20,521 nucleotides of DNA, taken from NCBI GenBank assembly GCA_937915785.1, contig CALGGY010000173.1, positions 1 to 20,521 on the forward strand, written 5' to 3'. This DNA comes from an uncultured Bacteroidales bacterium (GTDB taxonomy: Bacteria > Bacteroidota > Bacteroidia > Bacteroidales > P3). A model generated the notes under the pieces. The model saw only the letters and a list, made by a program, of their open reading frames with translations, was not told the DNA's origin and ran no database searches. Shown here piece by piece: positions 1 to 8,499 of the stretch; within the stretch, counting starts at the first letter, position 1, and each line of letters starts with the position of its first letter. Position numbers and translations under genes: made by a program.

Positions 1-1502
1 ACAATCTGCTTTTCACGTTCCGAACTTGTCACAACATCATTTATATCAACGAAGGCCTGCAAAAACAGCCCGCGTTTTTTGAGTTCCTGAAGGTAATCTT
101 CTGCAAAATTCACGACGAGCGCAATTTGCTTGAGCCCATCGAGTTTTACACCACCTCCAAGGAACGGAACTACAAAGACGGGCAAGCAACGGTTTATAAA
201 AGGATTTCCAAGATTTTTGAAAAGGTCAAAAAAAAGAACCCGCAAATCTTTGACGAGAATGACACCATCAAGCTGACTCCAAGAACGTTGACGTTCCTTG
301 TGGCCGAACTCCAAAAATATGCGCTGCTCAACACGAACATTGACATCAAAGGCAAAGCCTACGAGGAGATTGTGGGGGCCAACCTGCGAGGCGACAGAGG
401 CGAGTTCTTCACACCGCGCAATGTGATGAAAATGGCGGTCGATATGATCAACCCGATAGCCGGCGAGAAAGTGTTGGACAGCAGCTGCGGCACAGGCGGA
501 TTTGTGGTGACAGCCATGAACAAGGTGATAGAACGTTTGCAAGACCGTTTCAAAGAGCAGTATGGCGACAAAGCTTCGTGGAGCAACGAAATATTGAGTG
601 CTTATAACAACACCATCTCTGAAACAGCCAAAGAAAATTTCTTCGGCTTCGACATCAATCCCGATTTGGTGAAGGCTACCAAAATGAACATGGTGATGAA
701 CAACGACGGAAGTGGCAACATTATGCAGATGAACACCTTGCTGCCGCCGCAGGAATGGGATGCCAGCACAAGGGCGCACTTGGAGGACGCTCTGGGTGTT
801 AAGAGAAACACGATAAAAAACCACACCACAATTGGCTTTTTCGATGTGATCGTGACCAATCCTCCGTTCGGTTCCAAAATCCCGATCCGCGACACGCAGG
901 TGCTGGAACAATTTGATTTGGGGCACATCTGGCAGAAAGACGACAAGGGTAATTGGAGTATGACTTTGCGTTTGCAAAGCAGCGTTCCGCCCGAGCAACT
1001 TTTCATAGAAAGGATTATGCAACTGTTGAAGGAAGGGGGAAGAGCCGCCATCGTGCTGCCCGACAGCATTCTCGGATCACCCGGGTTGGAATATATCCGT
1101 CATTGGCTGATTAAGAAGACCCGCATCGTTGCCAGCGTGGATTTGCATGCAGATGCTTTCCAACCGCACAACGGGACACAGTGTTCCATCCTGATTCTGC
1201 AAAAGAAAACGCAAATAGAGATAGATGAGGAGGAAAAGAGCGGTCAAATCATCGATTACGACATTTTTATGACAATGATTGACCATATCGGGCACGACAA
1301 ACGCGGCAACATCATTTTCAAGCGGGACGAGAAGGGAAATATCATCATGACGGAAAAGGAGGAGACGATTACAGAGCGTGACACCGAAGGCAATGTCATC
1401 TACCGCAAGGAGACGCACCATGAGAAAGGGATAAACGACCAGACAGTTTTGGTGGCGGATGTGTTTGCCAAATGGAAAAGGAAGGAGGGCATTGCATGGT
1501 AA
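1..1502 (+). CDS. hsdM: Type I restriction-modification DNA methyltransferase subunit, 5' end missing
   Basis: This N6-adenine DNA methyltransferase would methylate DNA using S-adenosylmethionine in complex with the specificity subunit that follows. The frame is open from base 3 with no start, so the gene begins upstream; about 499 residues are visible. The first residues read as the helical region typical of the family (CHNIIYINEGLQ, then VIFCKIHDER). The cofactor-binding motif I is DSSCGTGGF (about base 475-505), and the catalytic motif IV is NPPF (about base 858-869). The C-terminal part holds three short GN(I/V)I-type repeats (1296-1406). The stop overlaps the hsdS start, showing translational coupling. 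Family knowledge: large single-chain M subunits of this type often carry an HsdR-like N-terminal domain; that part lies outside the window. No hsdR is seen downstream. Confidence 0.9.
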   Translation, partial: NLLFTFRTCHNIIYINEGLQKQPAFFEFLKVIFCKIHDERNLLEPIEFYTTSKERNYKDGQATVYKRISKIFEKVKKKNPQIFDENDTIKLTPRTLTFLVAELQKYALLNTNIDIKGKAYEEIVGANLRGDRGEFFTPRNVMKMAVDMINPIAGEKVLDSSCGTGGFVVTAMNKVIERLQDRFKEQYGDKASWSNEILSAYNNTISETAKENFFGFDINPDLVKATKMNMVMNNDGSGNIMQMNTLLPPQEWDASTRAHLEDALGVKRNTIKNHTTIGFFDVIVTNPPFGSKIPIRDTQVLEQFDLGHIWQKDDKGNWSMTLRLQSSVPPEQLFIERIMQLLKEGGRAAIVLPDSILGSPGLEYIRHWLIKKTRIVASVDLHADAFQPHNGTQCSILILQKKTQIEIDEEEKSGQIIDYDIFMTMIDHIGHDKRGNIIFKRDEKGNIIMTEKEETITERDTEGNVIYRKETHHEKGINDQTVLVADVFAKWKRKEGIAW

Positions 1503-2980
1503 CCGGCAATTTGGCTTACAAGCTGCAAACCAAAGAGGTTGAAATCCCCAATCCTTTGGCTCCCGATCCGTTGAAATACACATCGGTTGGACTCTCGGAA
1601 GTGCTCTCCAACAACACCCGTTTGGAGGCCAGCGCATTCAACCTTGATGCCAAAGCCGCAAAATACAAGGTGGAGCATTGCAGATACGGATATGTCCACC
1701 TCTGGGGTGAAGATGGTTTGGTAAAAGAAGCCTCTTATCCGGGACGTTTTAAAAGAATCTATACAGAGAAAGGCAAGGGAATACCATTCTATTTGCCTTC
1801 GCAATTGGGTGAAATTAATCCCAGACCAACAAAATACATTTCGGAAAGCACATACAAAAGCATACAGGGCATAGAAATAAAACCCAACGCTTTTCTTTTG
1901 TCTCGTTCTGGTACAATAGGCAAATGTTCAATTTCTTCAAGAACAACAATAGGAAAAGTCTATTCCGATGATGTCATTCGGGTGTTTTTTAATTCAAGTT
2001 ATGACTTGGGTTATGTTTATGCCTTCTTCTGTACCCCTATTGGCCAGCAGTTATTACAAAACAACAATTACGGTGCTGTTATCCAACATATTGAGCCCGA
2101 GCATCTGAAAAACATCATCATTCCTGATGCACCGTATTTGATTAAGAAGAAAATACACGATCTGGTGATGGAATCCTACGATTTACGCGACCAGTCCAAC
2201 GAACTGATGGACGAGGCGGAGCGAATTCTTTACCAGGAGCTGAATCTGCCACCCATAGAGGATTTGAAGCCGAAGTATTTCGATGAACACGTTGATCTGC
2301 GCAACTACACCGCCAAGCTGAGCCGGCTGGATTTGAGACTGGATTGCTCGTACCATACGCCGGAAAATGCAACCATACTTGATATTATTCAAAACAATGC
2401 TAAAGAGGTAAAAAGGATTGGAGACAAAGACATATCCGAAAAAATAATCCTCGCTGGTCGTTTTAAAAGAACTTACGTGGATGACAAGAATGGCATTCCT
2501 TTCTTTGGAGGAAAACAGCTTTTGGAATTAAGTCCAAGCAATATCAAATACTTATCAAAGGACCAACATGGCAGCAGGATAACAAAGGAACTGTATTTGA
2601 AAGAGAATATGGTTGCTGTTACTTGTAGTGGAACTATCGGAAAGGTCAATATCATACCAAAGCATTGGGAGAATTGGGCACTCAATCAACATGTGATGAG
2701 AATTGTTCCTGCCACAAAAGATATTGCTGGATACATTTATTGTTGGCTGAACACCGATTACGCATATCAACTGATTGTCCGAAACACGTATGGCGCAGTT
2801 GTTGACGAAATAGATGACCGGCACTTGTCTCAAGTTGAAATTCCGCTCCTGAAAAACGAATCGAAACAAAAAGAGATAAACGACAAAGTGTTACAAGCGA
2901 ACGAGCTTCGTTATCGGGCTTATTTGAAAGAAAAAGAGGCTGTGGAGATGATGGAGGAAGTGATAAACGGATTATACTAA
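1496..2980 (+). CDS. hsdS: Type I restriction-modification specificity subunit (two target-recognition domains)
   Basis: This is the DNA-recognition subunit of the type I enzyme; it partners with HsdM. It shows the classic duplicated layout: TRD1 ends in a SGTIGK motif and a YGAVIQHI segment, then a helical spacer follows (about residues 210-255), then TRD2 with a second SGTIGK and a YGAVVDEI segment, and a C-terminal helix. The two TRDs are unusually alike: both carry GRFKR-x-Y followed by GIPF and later KY(I/L)S. The start at 1496 is preferred because it overlaps the hsdM stop (ATGGTAA) and has a purine-rich AAGGAAGGAGGG stretch a few bases upstream. An in-frame ATG at 1472 sits before this site and is less likely. 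Length 494 residues, normal for the family. Confidence 0.9.
   Translation: MVTGNLAYKLQTKEVEIPNPLAPDPLKYTSVGLSEVLSNNTRLEASAFNLDAKAAKYKVEHCRYGYVHLWGEDGLVKEASYPGRFKRIYTEKGKGIPFYLPSQLGEINPRPTKYISESTYKSIQGIEIKPNAFLLSRSGTIGKCSISSRTTIGKVYSDDVIRVFFNSSYDLGYVYAFFCTPIGQQLLQNNNYGAVIQHIEPEHLKNIIIPDAPYLIKKKIHDLVMESYDLRDQSNELMDEAERILYQELNLPPIEDLKPKYFDEHVDLRNYTAKLSRLDLRLDCSYHTPENATILDIIQNNAKEVKRIGDKDISEKIILAGRFKRTYVDDKNGIPFFGGKQLLELSPSNIKYLSKDQHGSRITKELYLKENMVAVTCSGTIGKVNIIPKHWENWALNQHVMRIVPATKDIAGYIYCWLNTDYAYQLIVRNTYGAVVDEIDDRHLSQVEIPLLKNESKQKEINDKVLQANELRYRAYLKEKEAVEMMEEVINGLY
1745..1757 (+). repeat. 13-bp direct repeat in hsdS, copy 1 (TRD1)
   Basis: The sequence CGTTTTAAAAGAA inside the first recognition domain encodes part of the GRFKR motif. 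An identical copy lies at 2459-2471, at the equivalent place in the second domain. Confidence 0.85.
2459..2471 (+). repeat. 13-bp direct repeat in hsdS, copy 2 (TRD2)
   Basis: Second copy of CGTTTTAAAAGAA, 714 bases after the first and in the same protein context (GRFKR). It could serve as a homology patch for recombination between the two recognition domains; that is inference. Confidence 0.85.
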
Positions 2981-2986
2981 AATTCA

Positions 2987-3389
2987 ATGAACATGAGTTG
3001 GTTGATGGATAATAAAGATTGGCTTTTCAGCGGTGCGGGCGTAAGCATTATAGCAGTAATAGGAGGCTTGTTTTTCAAAAAAAAGAATAAGAATAAGAAT
3101 GATGACACAAGCGCTATCGATAAATTTATTGATAATGAAGCAAAAGAGAGTACATATAATAAAGTAGATAAAGCAATCCAAGTTCTTTTCATTGATGATG
3201 AAAAATTTGACATGATTGGAGCCTGAATTCAACAAGAATAAAAATGGTGAAGGTTTAGGTATGGGGTTAGTAAAAAAAGCATTAGCTTTGAACAAAGCCA
3301 AACTTGAGGTAATCGTTGGAGATAAGGTGGCGAATTGCAAAGGGGACCTATACTCGGATATTATTTTCAGAATAGTTTTCAATTCTTGA
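2987..3389 (+). pseudogene. Remnant of a membrane-anchored receiver / histidine-kinase-like gene
   Basis: The 5' part (2987-3226) is open for 79 residues: a hydrophobic segment WLFSGAGVSIIAVIGGLFF (about residues 12-30), a Lys/Asn-rich stretch, and then IQVLFIDDEKFDMIG, which looks like the first strand and acidic pocket of a receiver domain. It stops at 3224-3226. In the next frame (3222-3389) the sequence continues as an ATPase end: NGEGLGMGLVKKALALN matches the G2 glycine box of HATPase_c domains, followed by a final strand and a stop. The middle of both domains is absent, so the simplest reading is an internal deletion plus frame change in a once longer signalling gene. The first open part could still be expressed as a small membrane protein. 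Six bases separate it from hsdS. Strongly AT-rich compared with gyrB. Confidence 0.6.
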
Positions 3390-3477
3390 TATATGAAATA
3401 ACAGGACTCAAAAAAGCACATTCTTTTCTCTTGATTATGAGCGCCATACCTAACATATTCCTCCACCTTGAGGGAAA

Positions 3478-3516
3478 CTCCGGAGCGGCGGAAGGAGTCG
3501 TTCTGGCCGACTCCGG
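3478..3516. other. GC-rich palindrome and hairpin in the gap before rhuM
   Basis: Within the otherwise AT-rich gap 3390-3637 lies an 8-bp palindrome CTCCGGAG (3478-3485), followed by a 7-bp stem GGAGTCG/CGACTCC (3494-3500 with 3508-3514, loop 7). ACTCCGG occurs twice. No T-run follows, so it is not a standard terminator. The rest of this gap holds no gene I can support. Confidence 0.4.
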
Positions 3517-3637
3517 CATAGCAACAATAGTTAGAGAAAATAATACATTTTCCTCATTTCAGATGTCAAGCAATTGTAATTGTATAAGGATAGTATAAGA
3601 GGTGAAATGGTTTGATTATTTTTGCAAAAAACAAAAT

Positions 3638-4660
3638 ATGGCAAAGAAAGATAATAAAGAATTGGCAAACAGCAATCAGGCGTTCCTGATATATCAGGAC
3701 GACAACGGAATTGCGCAGGTAAACGTGAGGTTCGAGGGCGAAGATGTGTGGCTCCCAGTGGAGCTGATTATGCAACTCTTTGATGCATCGCAGCAGGATG
3801 TAAGCTATCATATCGGACAGATTTATGCTGAGGGCGAACTGGACAAGGAGCGAACTCACAAAAAAATTTTGTTAGTTCGGCAAGAGGGTAACCGGAGCGT
3901 GAGTCGCCAGATAAGCCACTATAATTTGGATATGATTATCGCTGTGGGTTACCGCGTTAAGTCGCAGGTGGCCACTCGCTTCCGACAGTGGGCAACGACT
4001 CATCTCCATGAGTTTATTCAGAAGGGCTTCACTTTGGACGACAATCGTCTGAAAGGCAATCGCAACCGATACTTCAGAGAACTGTTGCAACGCATCCGCG
4101 ATATTCGTAGCAGCGAACGCAACCTGTATCAGCAGGTGACGGACATTTTCATCACAAGTGTCGACTACAATCCTAACGCTAATCTCACGCACCAGTTCTT
4201 TGCGTCCGTACAGAACAAACTGCACTATGCGGCTAATCACCATACGGCTGCGGAGGTGATATATGAAAGAGTAGATGCTGACAAGCCAATGGTTGGAATG
4301 ACCAAATTTAAAGGAAGCTATATTACAAAAGAAGATGTGCAAATTGCCAAGAATTATCTAACAGAGCGGGAGTTGACATATCTGAATTTGCTGGTGTCGC
4401 AATATCTGGACTTTGCCGAAATCCAGGCACTCCAACAAATACCTATGAGAATGCAGGAGTGGGTAGAGAAATTGGATGAACTGATGAAACTATCGGGCAG
4501 ACAATTGTTGGTAGGCAAGGGAACCATAAGTCATGATGAGGCAAAACAGAAGGCTGTTGCCGAGTTCGAAAAATACCGCCAAATGGAGATGCTGCAATAT
4601 GAAAGCGATTACGACAGAGCCATCAAAGAGCTAATCCTAAAAGAAAACAATATGTCATAA
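3638..4660 (+). CDS. RhuM-family (virulence RhuM) protein
   Basis: The protein matches the RhuM family: an N-terminal helix-turn-helix-like part with VWLPVELIMQLFDASQQDVS (about residues 37-56), the hallmark segment YNLDMIIAVGYRVKSQVATR, then FRQWAT and a GFTLDDNRLKG motif. The long helical C-terminal half includes YLTERELTYLNLLVSQYLDF. Family knowledge: RhuM genes were first noted in a Salmonella pathogenicity island and are frequent neighbours of type I restriction loci and other islands; the molecular function is not established. The start at 3638 (MAKKDNKE) is preferred over an in-frame start at 3602, which would add twelve unusual residues; a TATTTTTG box at 3617-3624 just upstream supports neither strongly. 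340 residues, normal length. It closes the accessory block before gyrB. Confidence 0.85.
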   Translation: MAKKDNKELANSNQAFLIYQDDNGIAQVNVRFEGEDVWLPVELIMQLFDASQQDVSYHIGQIYAEGELDKERTHKKILLVRQEGNRSVSRQISHYNLDMIIAVGYRVKSQVATRFRQWATTHLHEFIQKGFTLDDNRLKGNRNRYFRELLQRIRDIRSSERNLYQQVTDIFITSVDYNPNANLTHQFFASVQNKLHYAANHHTAAEVIYERVDADKPMVGMTKFKGSYITKEDVQIAKNYLTERELTYLNLLVSQYLDFAEIQALQQIPMRMQEWVEKLDELMKLSGRQLLVGKGTISHDEAKQKAVAEFEKYRQMEMLQYESDYDRAIKELILKENNMS

Positions 4661-4898
4661 GTTTGAGAAAATGTGAGCGGGCGAGGTGACATATCAACAT
4701 TACAGACTTCGAGTGATGATAGTAATTGAAAATGATTTGAGTGTCTTTTTGCAAAAGTTCATTGTGAGGCTTCCCTGTTTCCCTCATATTCCACCATCAA
4801 AACCGCCCTCAAAAGCTCTGGAAATCCTTTTTCTTCGGCCTGTTTTTGGCGGTTGGAATTGTGCAAAACTTTTCATATCTTTTTTTTGCTCAAAAACC

Positions 4899-4929
4899 TT
4901 TGAAAATCGGAAAAAAAATCGTACTTTTG
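4899..4929 (+). promoter_or_regulatory. Bacteroidetes-type promoter of gyrB
   Basis: TTTG (4899-4902), 19-base spacer, TACTTTTG (4922-4929), fitting the -33 TTTG / -7 TAnnTTTG consensus. Transcription would begin near 4936, leaving a leader of about 22 bases. The rest of the gap 4661-4957 has only a weak 7-bp inverted repeat (4801-4807 with 4848-4854) and no gene I can support. Confidence 0.8.
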
Positions 4930-4957
4930 CAATCTAATTTTAAACTGAATTTTCACG

Positions 4958-6934
4958 ATGTCAGACGAGAAACTCACACAAAATCAAGAGAAAGAATACA
5001 CCGGTGGCAGTATCACAGTGTTGGAAGGATTGGAGGCCGTAAGGGTTCGTCCCGCAATGTACATTGGCGATGTGAACGAAAGAGGTCTGCACCATCTGGT
5101 GAGCGAGGTGGTCGACAACTCCATCGACGAGGCCATGGCAGGCTACTGCAACAAGATAGACGTGGTAATTTACGAAGACAACTCCATCTCCGTTGAGGAC
5201 AACGGCCGCGGCATACCCGTGGACATGCACCCCAAAGAGAAACGTTCAGCCCTTGAGGTGGTGATGACTGTGCTGCACGCCGGCGGCAAATTCGACAAAG
5301 GATCGTACAAAGTGTCGGGCGGCCTGCACGGCGTAGGCGTTTCGTGCGTTAATGCCCTGTCGGATCACCTGACCGCCGAAGTGTACCGCGACGGAAAGAT
5401 TTATCGCCAGGAGTACGAAAAAGGCAAACCCCTGTACAGCGTGAAAGTAGTGGGCGAAACCGACAAACGCGGCACACGCATCACCTTCCACCCCGACGCC
5501 ACAGTTTTCACCGTTACCGAATACAAATACGAGATACTCGAAAGCCGCATCCGCGAGCTGGCCTATCTTAACAAAGGCATTGCCATCTCGATAGAAGACC
5601 GCCGTCCCGACGAGGAGGGCAAAACCCGCCAAGCACGGTTCTATTCCGAAAACGGACTGAAGGACTTTATCAACTACCTCGACGAGTCGCGCGAGAAACT
5701 GATGCCCGAACCCATCTGCATCGAAGGCGAAAAACAGGGCATCCCCATCGAGATAGCCCTGCAGTACAACACCGGATACAAGGAAAACACCCACTCGTAT
5801 GTGAACAACATAAACACCCACGAGGGCGGCACACACCTTGCCGGTTTCCGCCGCGGACTTACCCGCACACTGAAAGCCTACGCCGACAAGTCGGGCATGA
5901 TAGAACGGGCCGAGAAACAAAAGAAAACCAAGATAGAAATTACCGGCGACGATTTCCGCGAAGGCCTCACCGCCATTGTGTCGGTGAAAGTGGCGGAGCC
6001 CCAGTTCGAAGGTCAGACCAAGACAAAACTCGGCAACAACGAGGTGATGGGCGCCGTGGATATGATTGTTGGCGAGCTGCTTGCCAATTACCTTGAGGAG
6101 CATCCGCGCGAAGCCAAGGCCATAGTGGACAAGGTGATACTTGCCGCCACCGCGCGTCAGGCCGCCCGCAAGGCCCGCGAGCTGGTGCAGCGCCAGACGG
6201 TGTTCAGCAGCGGCGGACTGCCCGGCAAACTGGCCGACTGTCAGGACGGCGACCCGTCGATTTGCGAGCTGTACCTTGTGGAGGGCGACTCGGCAGGCGG
6301 ATCGGCAAAAAGCGGCCGCGACCGCAAATTCCAAGCCATACTGCCTCTGCGCGGTAAAATCCTCAACGTGGAGAAAGCCATGCAACACCGCGCTTTCGAA
6401 AGCGATGAGATAAAGAACATATACACCGCGTTGGGCGTTACCATTGGCACTGTGGACGACAGCAAGGCCCTTAATTTGGACAAGCTGCGCTACCACAAAG
6501 TGATAATAATGACCGATGCCGATGTTGACGGAAGCCATATAGCCACGCTGATTCTGACTTTCTTCTTCCGCTACATGCCGGAGCTTATCGAAAACGGCTA
6601 CGTGTATATTGCCACCCCGCCGCTGTATCAGGTGAGCAAGGGCAAAAAATCGGAATACTGCTGGACCGAGGAAGAACGTGTGGAGCTGATAAACAAACTT
6701 GGCGGCGGCAGCGAGAGCGGCCTGCGCATACAGCGATACAAAGGTCTGGGTGAGATGAATCCCGAACAGCTTTGGGACACCACCATGAATCCCGAAACCC
6801 GCATACTGCGCCAGGTGCATATCGAAAATGCCGTGGAGGCCGACCGCATATTCTCCATGCTGATGGGCGACGACGTGCCGCCACGTCGCGAGTTTATCGA
6901 ACAAAACGCCACATACGCCAATATCGACGCATAA
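4958..6934 (+). CDS. gyrB: DNA gyrase subunit B
   Basis: ATPase subunit of DNA gyrase, which with GyrA introduces negative supercoils into DNA in the cytoplasm. The GHKL ATPase domain is complete: VVDNSIDEA near residues 50-60, the ATP-lid motif EDNGRGIP at about 80-87, and the GGLHGVG loop at 121-127. The TOPRIM domain shows the catalytic glutamate in LVEGDSAGGSA (E442) and the metal-binding TDADVDGSH aspartates (D520, D522, D524). The C-terminal QRYKGLGEMN motif is present. At 658 residues it has the normal short Bacteroidetes form, without the insertion found in enterobacterial GyrB. GyrB is favoured over ParE by the overall motif spacing, though ParE cannot be fully excluded without a tree. 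It has its own promoter and terminator and appears monocistronic. Confidence 0.97.
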   Translation: MSDEKLTQNQEKEYTGGSITVLEGLEAVRVRPAMYIGDVNERGLHHLVSEVVDNSIDEAMAGYCNKIDVVIYEDNSISVEDNGRGIPVDMHPKEKRSALEVVMTVLHAGGKFDKGSYKVSGGLHGVGVSCVNALSDHLTAEVYRDGKIYRQEYEKGKPLYSVKVVGETDKRGTRITFHPDATVFTVTEYKYEILESRIRELAYLNKGIAISIEDRRPDEEGKTRQARFYSENGLKDFINYLDESREKLMPEPICIEGEKQGIPIEIALQYNTGYKENTHSYVNNINTHEGGTHLAGFRRGLTRTLKAYADKSGMIERAEKQKKTKIEITGDDFREGLTAIVSVKVAEPQFEGQTKTKLGNNEVMGAVDMIVGELLANYLEEHPREAKAIVDKVILAATARQAARKARELVQRQTVFSSGGLPGKLADCQDGDPSICELYLVEGDSAGGSAKSGRDRKFQAILPLRGKILNVEKAMQHRAFESDEIKNIYTALGVTIGTVDDSKALNLDKLRYHKVIIMTDADVDGSHIATLILTFFFRYMPELIENGYVYIATPPLYQVSKGKKSEYCWTEEERVELINKLGGGSESGLRIQRYKGLGEMNPEQLWDTTMNPETRILRQVHIENAVEADRIFSMLMGDDVPPRREFIEQNATYANIDA

Positions 6935-6957
6935 AATTTTAAATAAATGGAACAATG

Positions 6958-6993
6958 GCAGGGCTACGCACGAACGGTCCCTGCTTTTTTTTT
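6958..6993 (+). terminator. Rho-independent terminator after gyrB
   Basis: Stem GCAGGG/CCCTGC (6958-6963 with 6979-6984), 15-base loop, followed by nine T (6985-6993). It lies 23 bases after the gyrB stop and before the convergent helicase gene. Confidence 0.85.
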
Positions 6994-7010
6994 GACTTGG
7001 AAGGTGGTGG

Positions 7011-8420
7011 TTAGAACATATCGTCGTTGAAATTGAGCAGGTACACCTGATGTTTGGCTCGTGTGAGAGCTGTGTACAGCCATCGCAGGTATTCGCGGTC
7101 GGCGCCGTCGGGCAGAAAGCCTTGGTCGATGATTACGGTGTCCCACTGTCCGCCTTGTGTTTTGTGGCAGGTTAGAGAGTAGGCGAATTTCACCTGCAGC
7201 GCGTTGAAATACGGGTTGGAACGCACGGCTTTCAAGCGGTCGCCCTTGGTGGGCAGGTCGGCGTAGTCGAGCATCACCTGTTCGAAAAGTTGCCGGCTTT
7301 GGTCGGTGGTGAGCGATGGCGACTCCGACGTGAGGGTGTCTATCAGAATTTTGCATTCCAGTTCGGGGGCATCGGGATAGTCGATGAACCGCAGCTCGGC
7401 GGTGGCAAAATGGAATCCGTAGAGCTCCTCCATGTTGCGCAGGCGAAGAATTTCGGCTATGTCGCCGTTGGCAATGAAGCCGATACCGGAGCCATCGTCA
7501 GCCCAGAAGTAGTTGTTTTTCACCACCATAAGGTAGTCGCCAGTGTTCAGCTGCTCGTCGCGGAAAAGAATGCGGTTGCGGATGGCGTTGTTGAAAATGT
7601 TGGACCGTTTGTTGGTTCGGCAGATAAGCACCACATCTTCGGAGCCGTGGTTTGAGTACTCTTGGTTCAGGATTTCCTCCAGTTGGCCGCCGTCGATACG
7701 TGCCACGTCGGAGCAGTTGTGGAGGTCGAAAAGTGGCATTTGCGGCAGTTCGTTGCCCGATGCTATCTGCTGCCGTATCAGGGTGCTGTTGTGCAGGATG
7801 CCCGATGTTTCGGCTTGGCGCACCACTTCGGTGAGTTCGTAAGAATGCACATTGAGGTTGCATTCTGTTTGCAGGTAGTCGCAGTTGAGAGCCGGGCTAA
7901 TGGTGGAGCCCACGGGAGGCAGCTGAGCCATGTCGCCGATGAGCATGAGTCGGCAGTGGTTGCCGTCGCGCACGTAGCTAACAAGGTCGTCGAGCAGGTT
8001 GTAGTCGCCTTCGCTGCCGTCGCCAATCATTGATGCCTCGTCGACAATGAAAAGAGTGTACGAGTGTTTGTTGCGGGCTTTTGTGCAGCGCATTATGCCG
8101 TAGTTGTCGGCTGTAGTGGAGTATATTTTTTTGTGTATGGTAAGGGCTTGTCGCTGCGAGTAGTTGGACAGCACTTTGGCGGCGCGACCTGTCGGGGCAA
8201 GCAGTACGGTCCGGATTTTCAGGAGCGGCAGTGTTTTTATGAGTGCGCTTACGAGCGATGTTTTTCCGGTGCCGGCGTAGCCTTTCAGCACAAAGGCGGC
8301 GGTGGGGTCGGGGTTGTACAGAAAGTGGACAAGCTGTTTTGCCGCTTGTAGTTGGCCATCGGTGGGGGTGTGGGGGAAATTGCCGAAAAGCAGTTGCAGT
8401 ACTTGTTCTTGTACGTTCAT
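7011..8420 (-). CDS. RecD/Dda-like ATP-dependent DNA helicase (superfamily 1B)
   Basis: A single-protein 5'-3' DNA helicase of the RecD2/Dda type, expected to unwind DNA during repair or recombination. Motifs seen in order: Walker A GYAGTGKTS (about residues 47-55), motif Ia APTGRAAK, Walker B FIVDEASMI, motif III LIGDMAQLPPVG, then the C-terminal UvrD_C_2-like part with YSLTCHKTQGGQWD and LYTALTRAKHQVY. The start at 8420 (MNVQEQV) is chosen over an in-frame ATG at 8456, because 8456 lies in the loop of the secG terminator. That gives 469 residues, normal for the short Bacteroidetes members. It lies downstream of secG on the same strand, with the terminator between them and no separate promoter recognised. 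The end is convergent with gyrB. Confidence 0.9.
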   Translation of the reverse strand: MNVQEQVLQLLFGNFPHTPTDGQLQAAKQLVHFLYNPDPTAAFVLKGYAGTGKTSLVSALIKTLPLLKIRTVLLAPTGRAAKVLSNYSQRQALTIHKKIYSTTADNYGIMRCTKARNKHSYTLFIVDEASMIGDGSEGDYNLLDDLVSYVRDGNHCRLMLIGDMAQLPPVGSTISPALNCDYLQTECNLNVHSYELTEVVRQAETSGILHNSTLIRQQIASGNELPQMPLFDLHNCSDVARIDGGQLEEILNQEYSNHGSEDVVLICRTNKRSNIFNNAIRNRILFRDEQLNTGDYLMVVKNNYFWADDGSGIGFIANGDIAEILRLRNMEELYGFHFATAELRFIDYPDAPELECKILIDTLTSESPSLTTDQSRQLFEQVMLDYADLPTKGDRLKAVRSNPYFNALQVKFAYSLTCHKTQGGQWDTVIIDQGFLPDGADREYLRWLYTALTRAKHQVYLLNFNDDMF

Positions 8421-8436
8421 GGATGGGGCATTGGGC

Positions 8437-8474
8437 AAAAAAAAGCGATTTGGCAATGCAAATCGCTTTTTTGT
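8437..8474 (-). terminator. Symmetrical stem-loop terminator after secG
   Basis: GCGATTT (8445-8451) pairs with AAATCGC (8460-8466) around an 8-base loop; A-runs and T-runs on both sides extend the stem. Read on the minus strand it ends in at least eight T, terminating secG; read on the plus strand it also has a T-run. It lies between secG and the helicase start. Confidence 0.8.
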
Positions 8475-8499
8475 TTTTTTTTTGTTTTAGAGTTCTTGT

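Noticed and set aside
4686..4937. Open frame of 83 codons between rhuM and gyrB
   Set aside because: It runs through the gyrB promoter and encodes no recognisable protein.
5246..6955. Long open frame (569 codons) antisense to gyrB
   Set aside because: It mirrors the GC-rich codons of gyrB, has a His/Ala/Val-rich translation with no recognisable motif, and gyrB itself is unmistakable.
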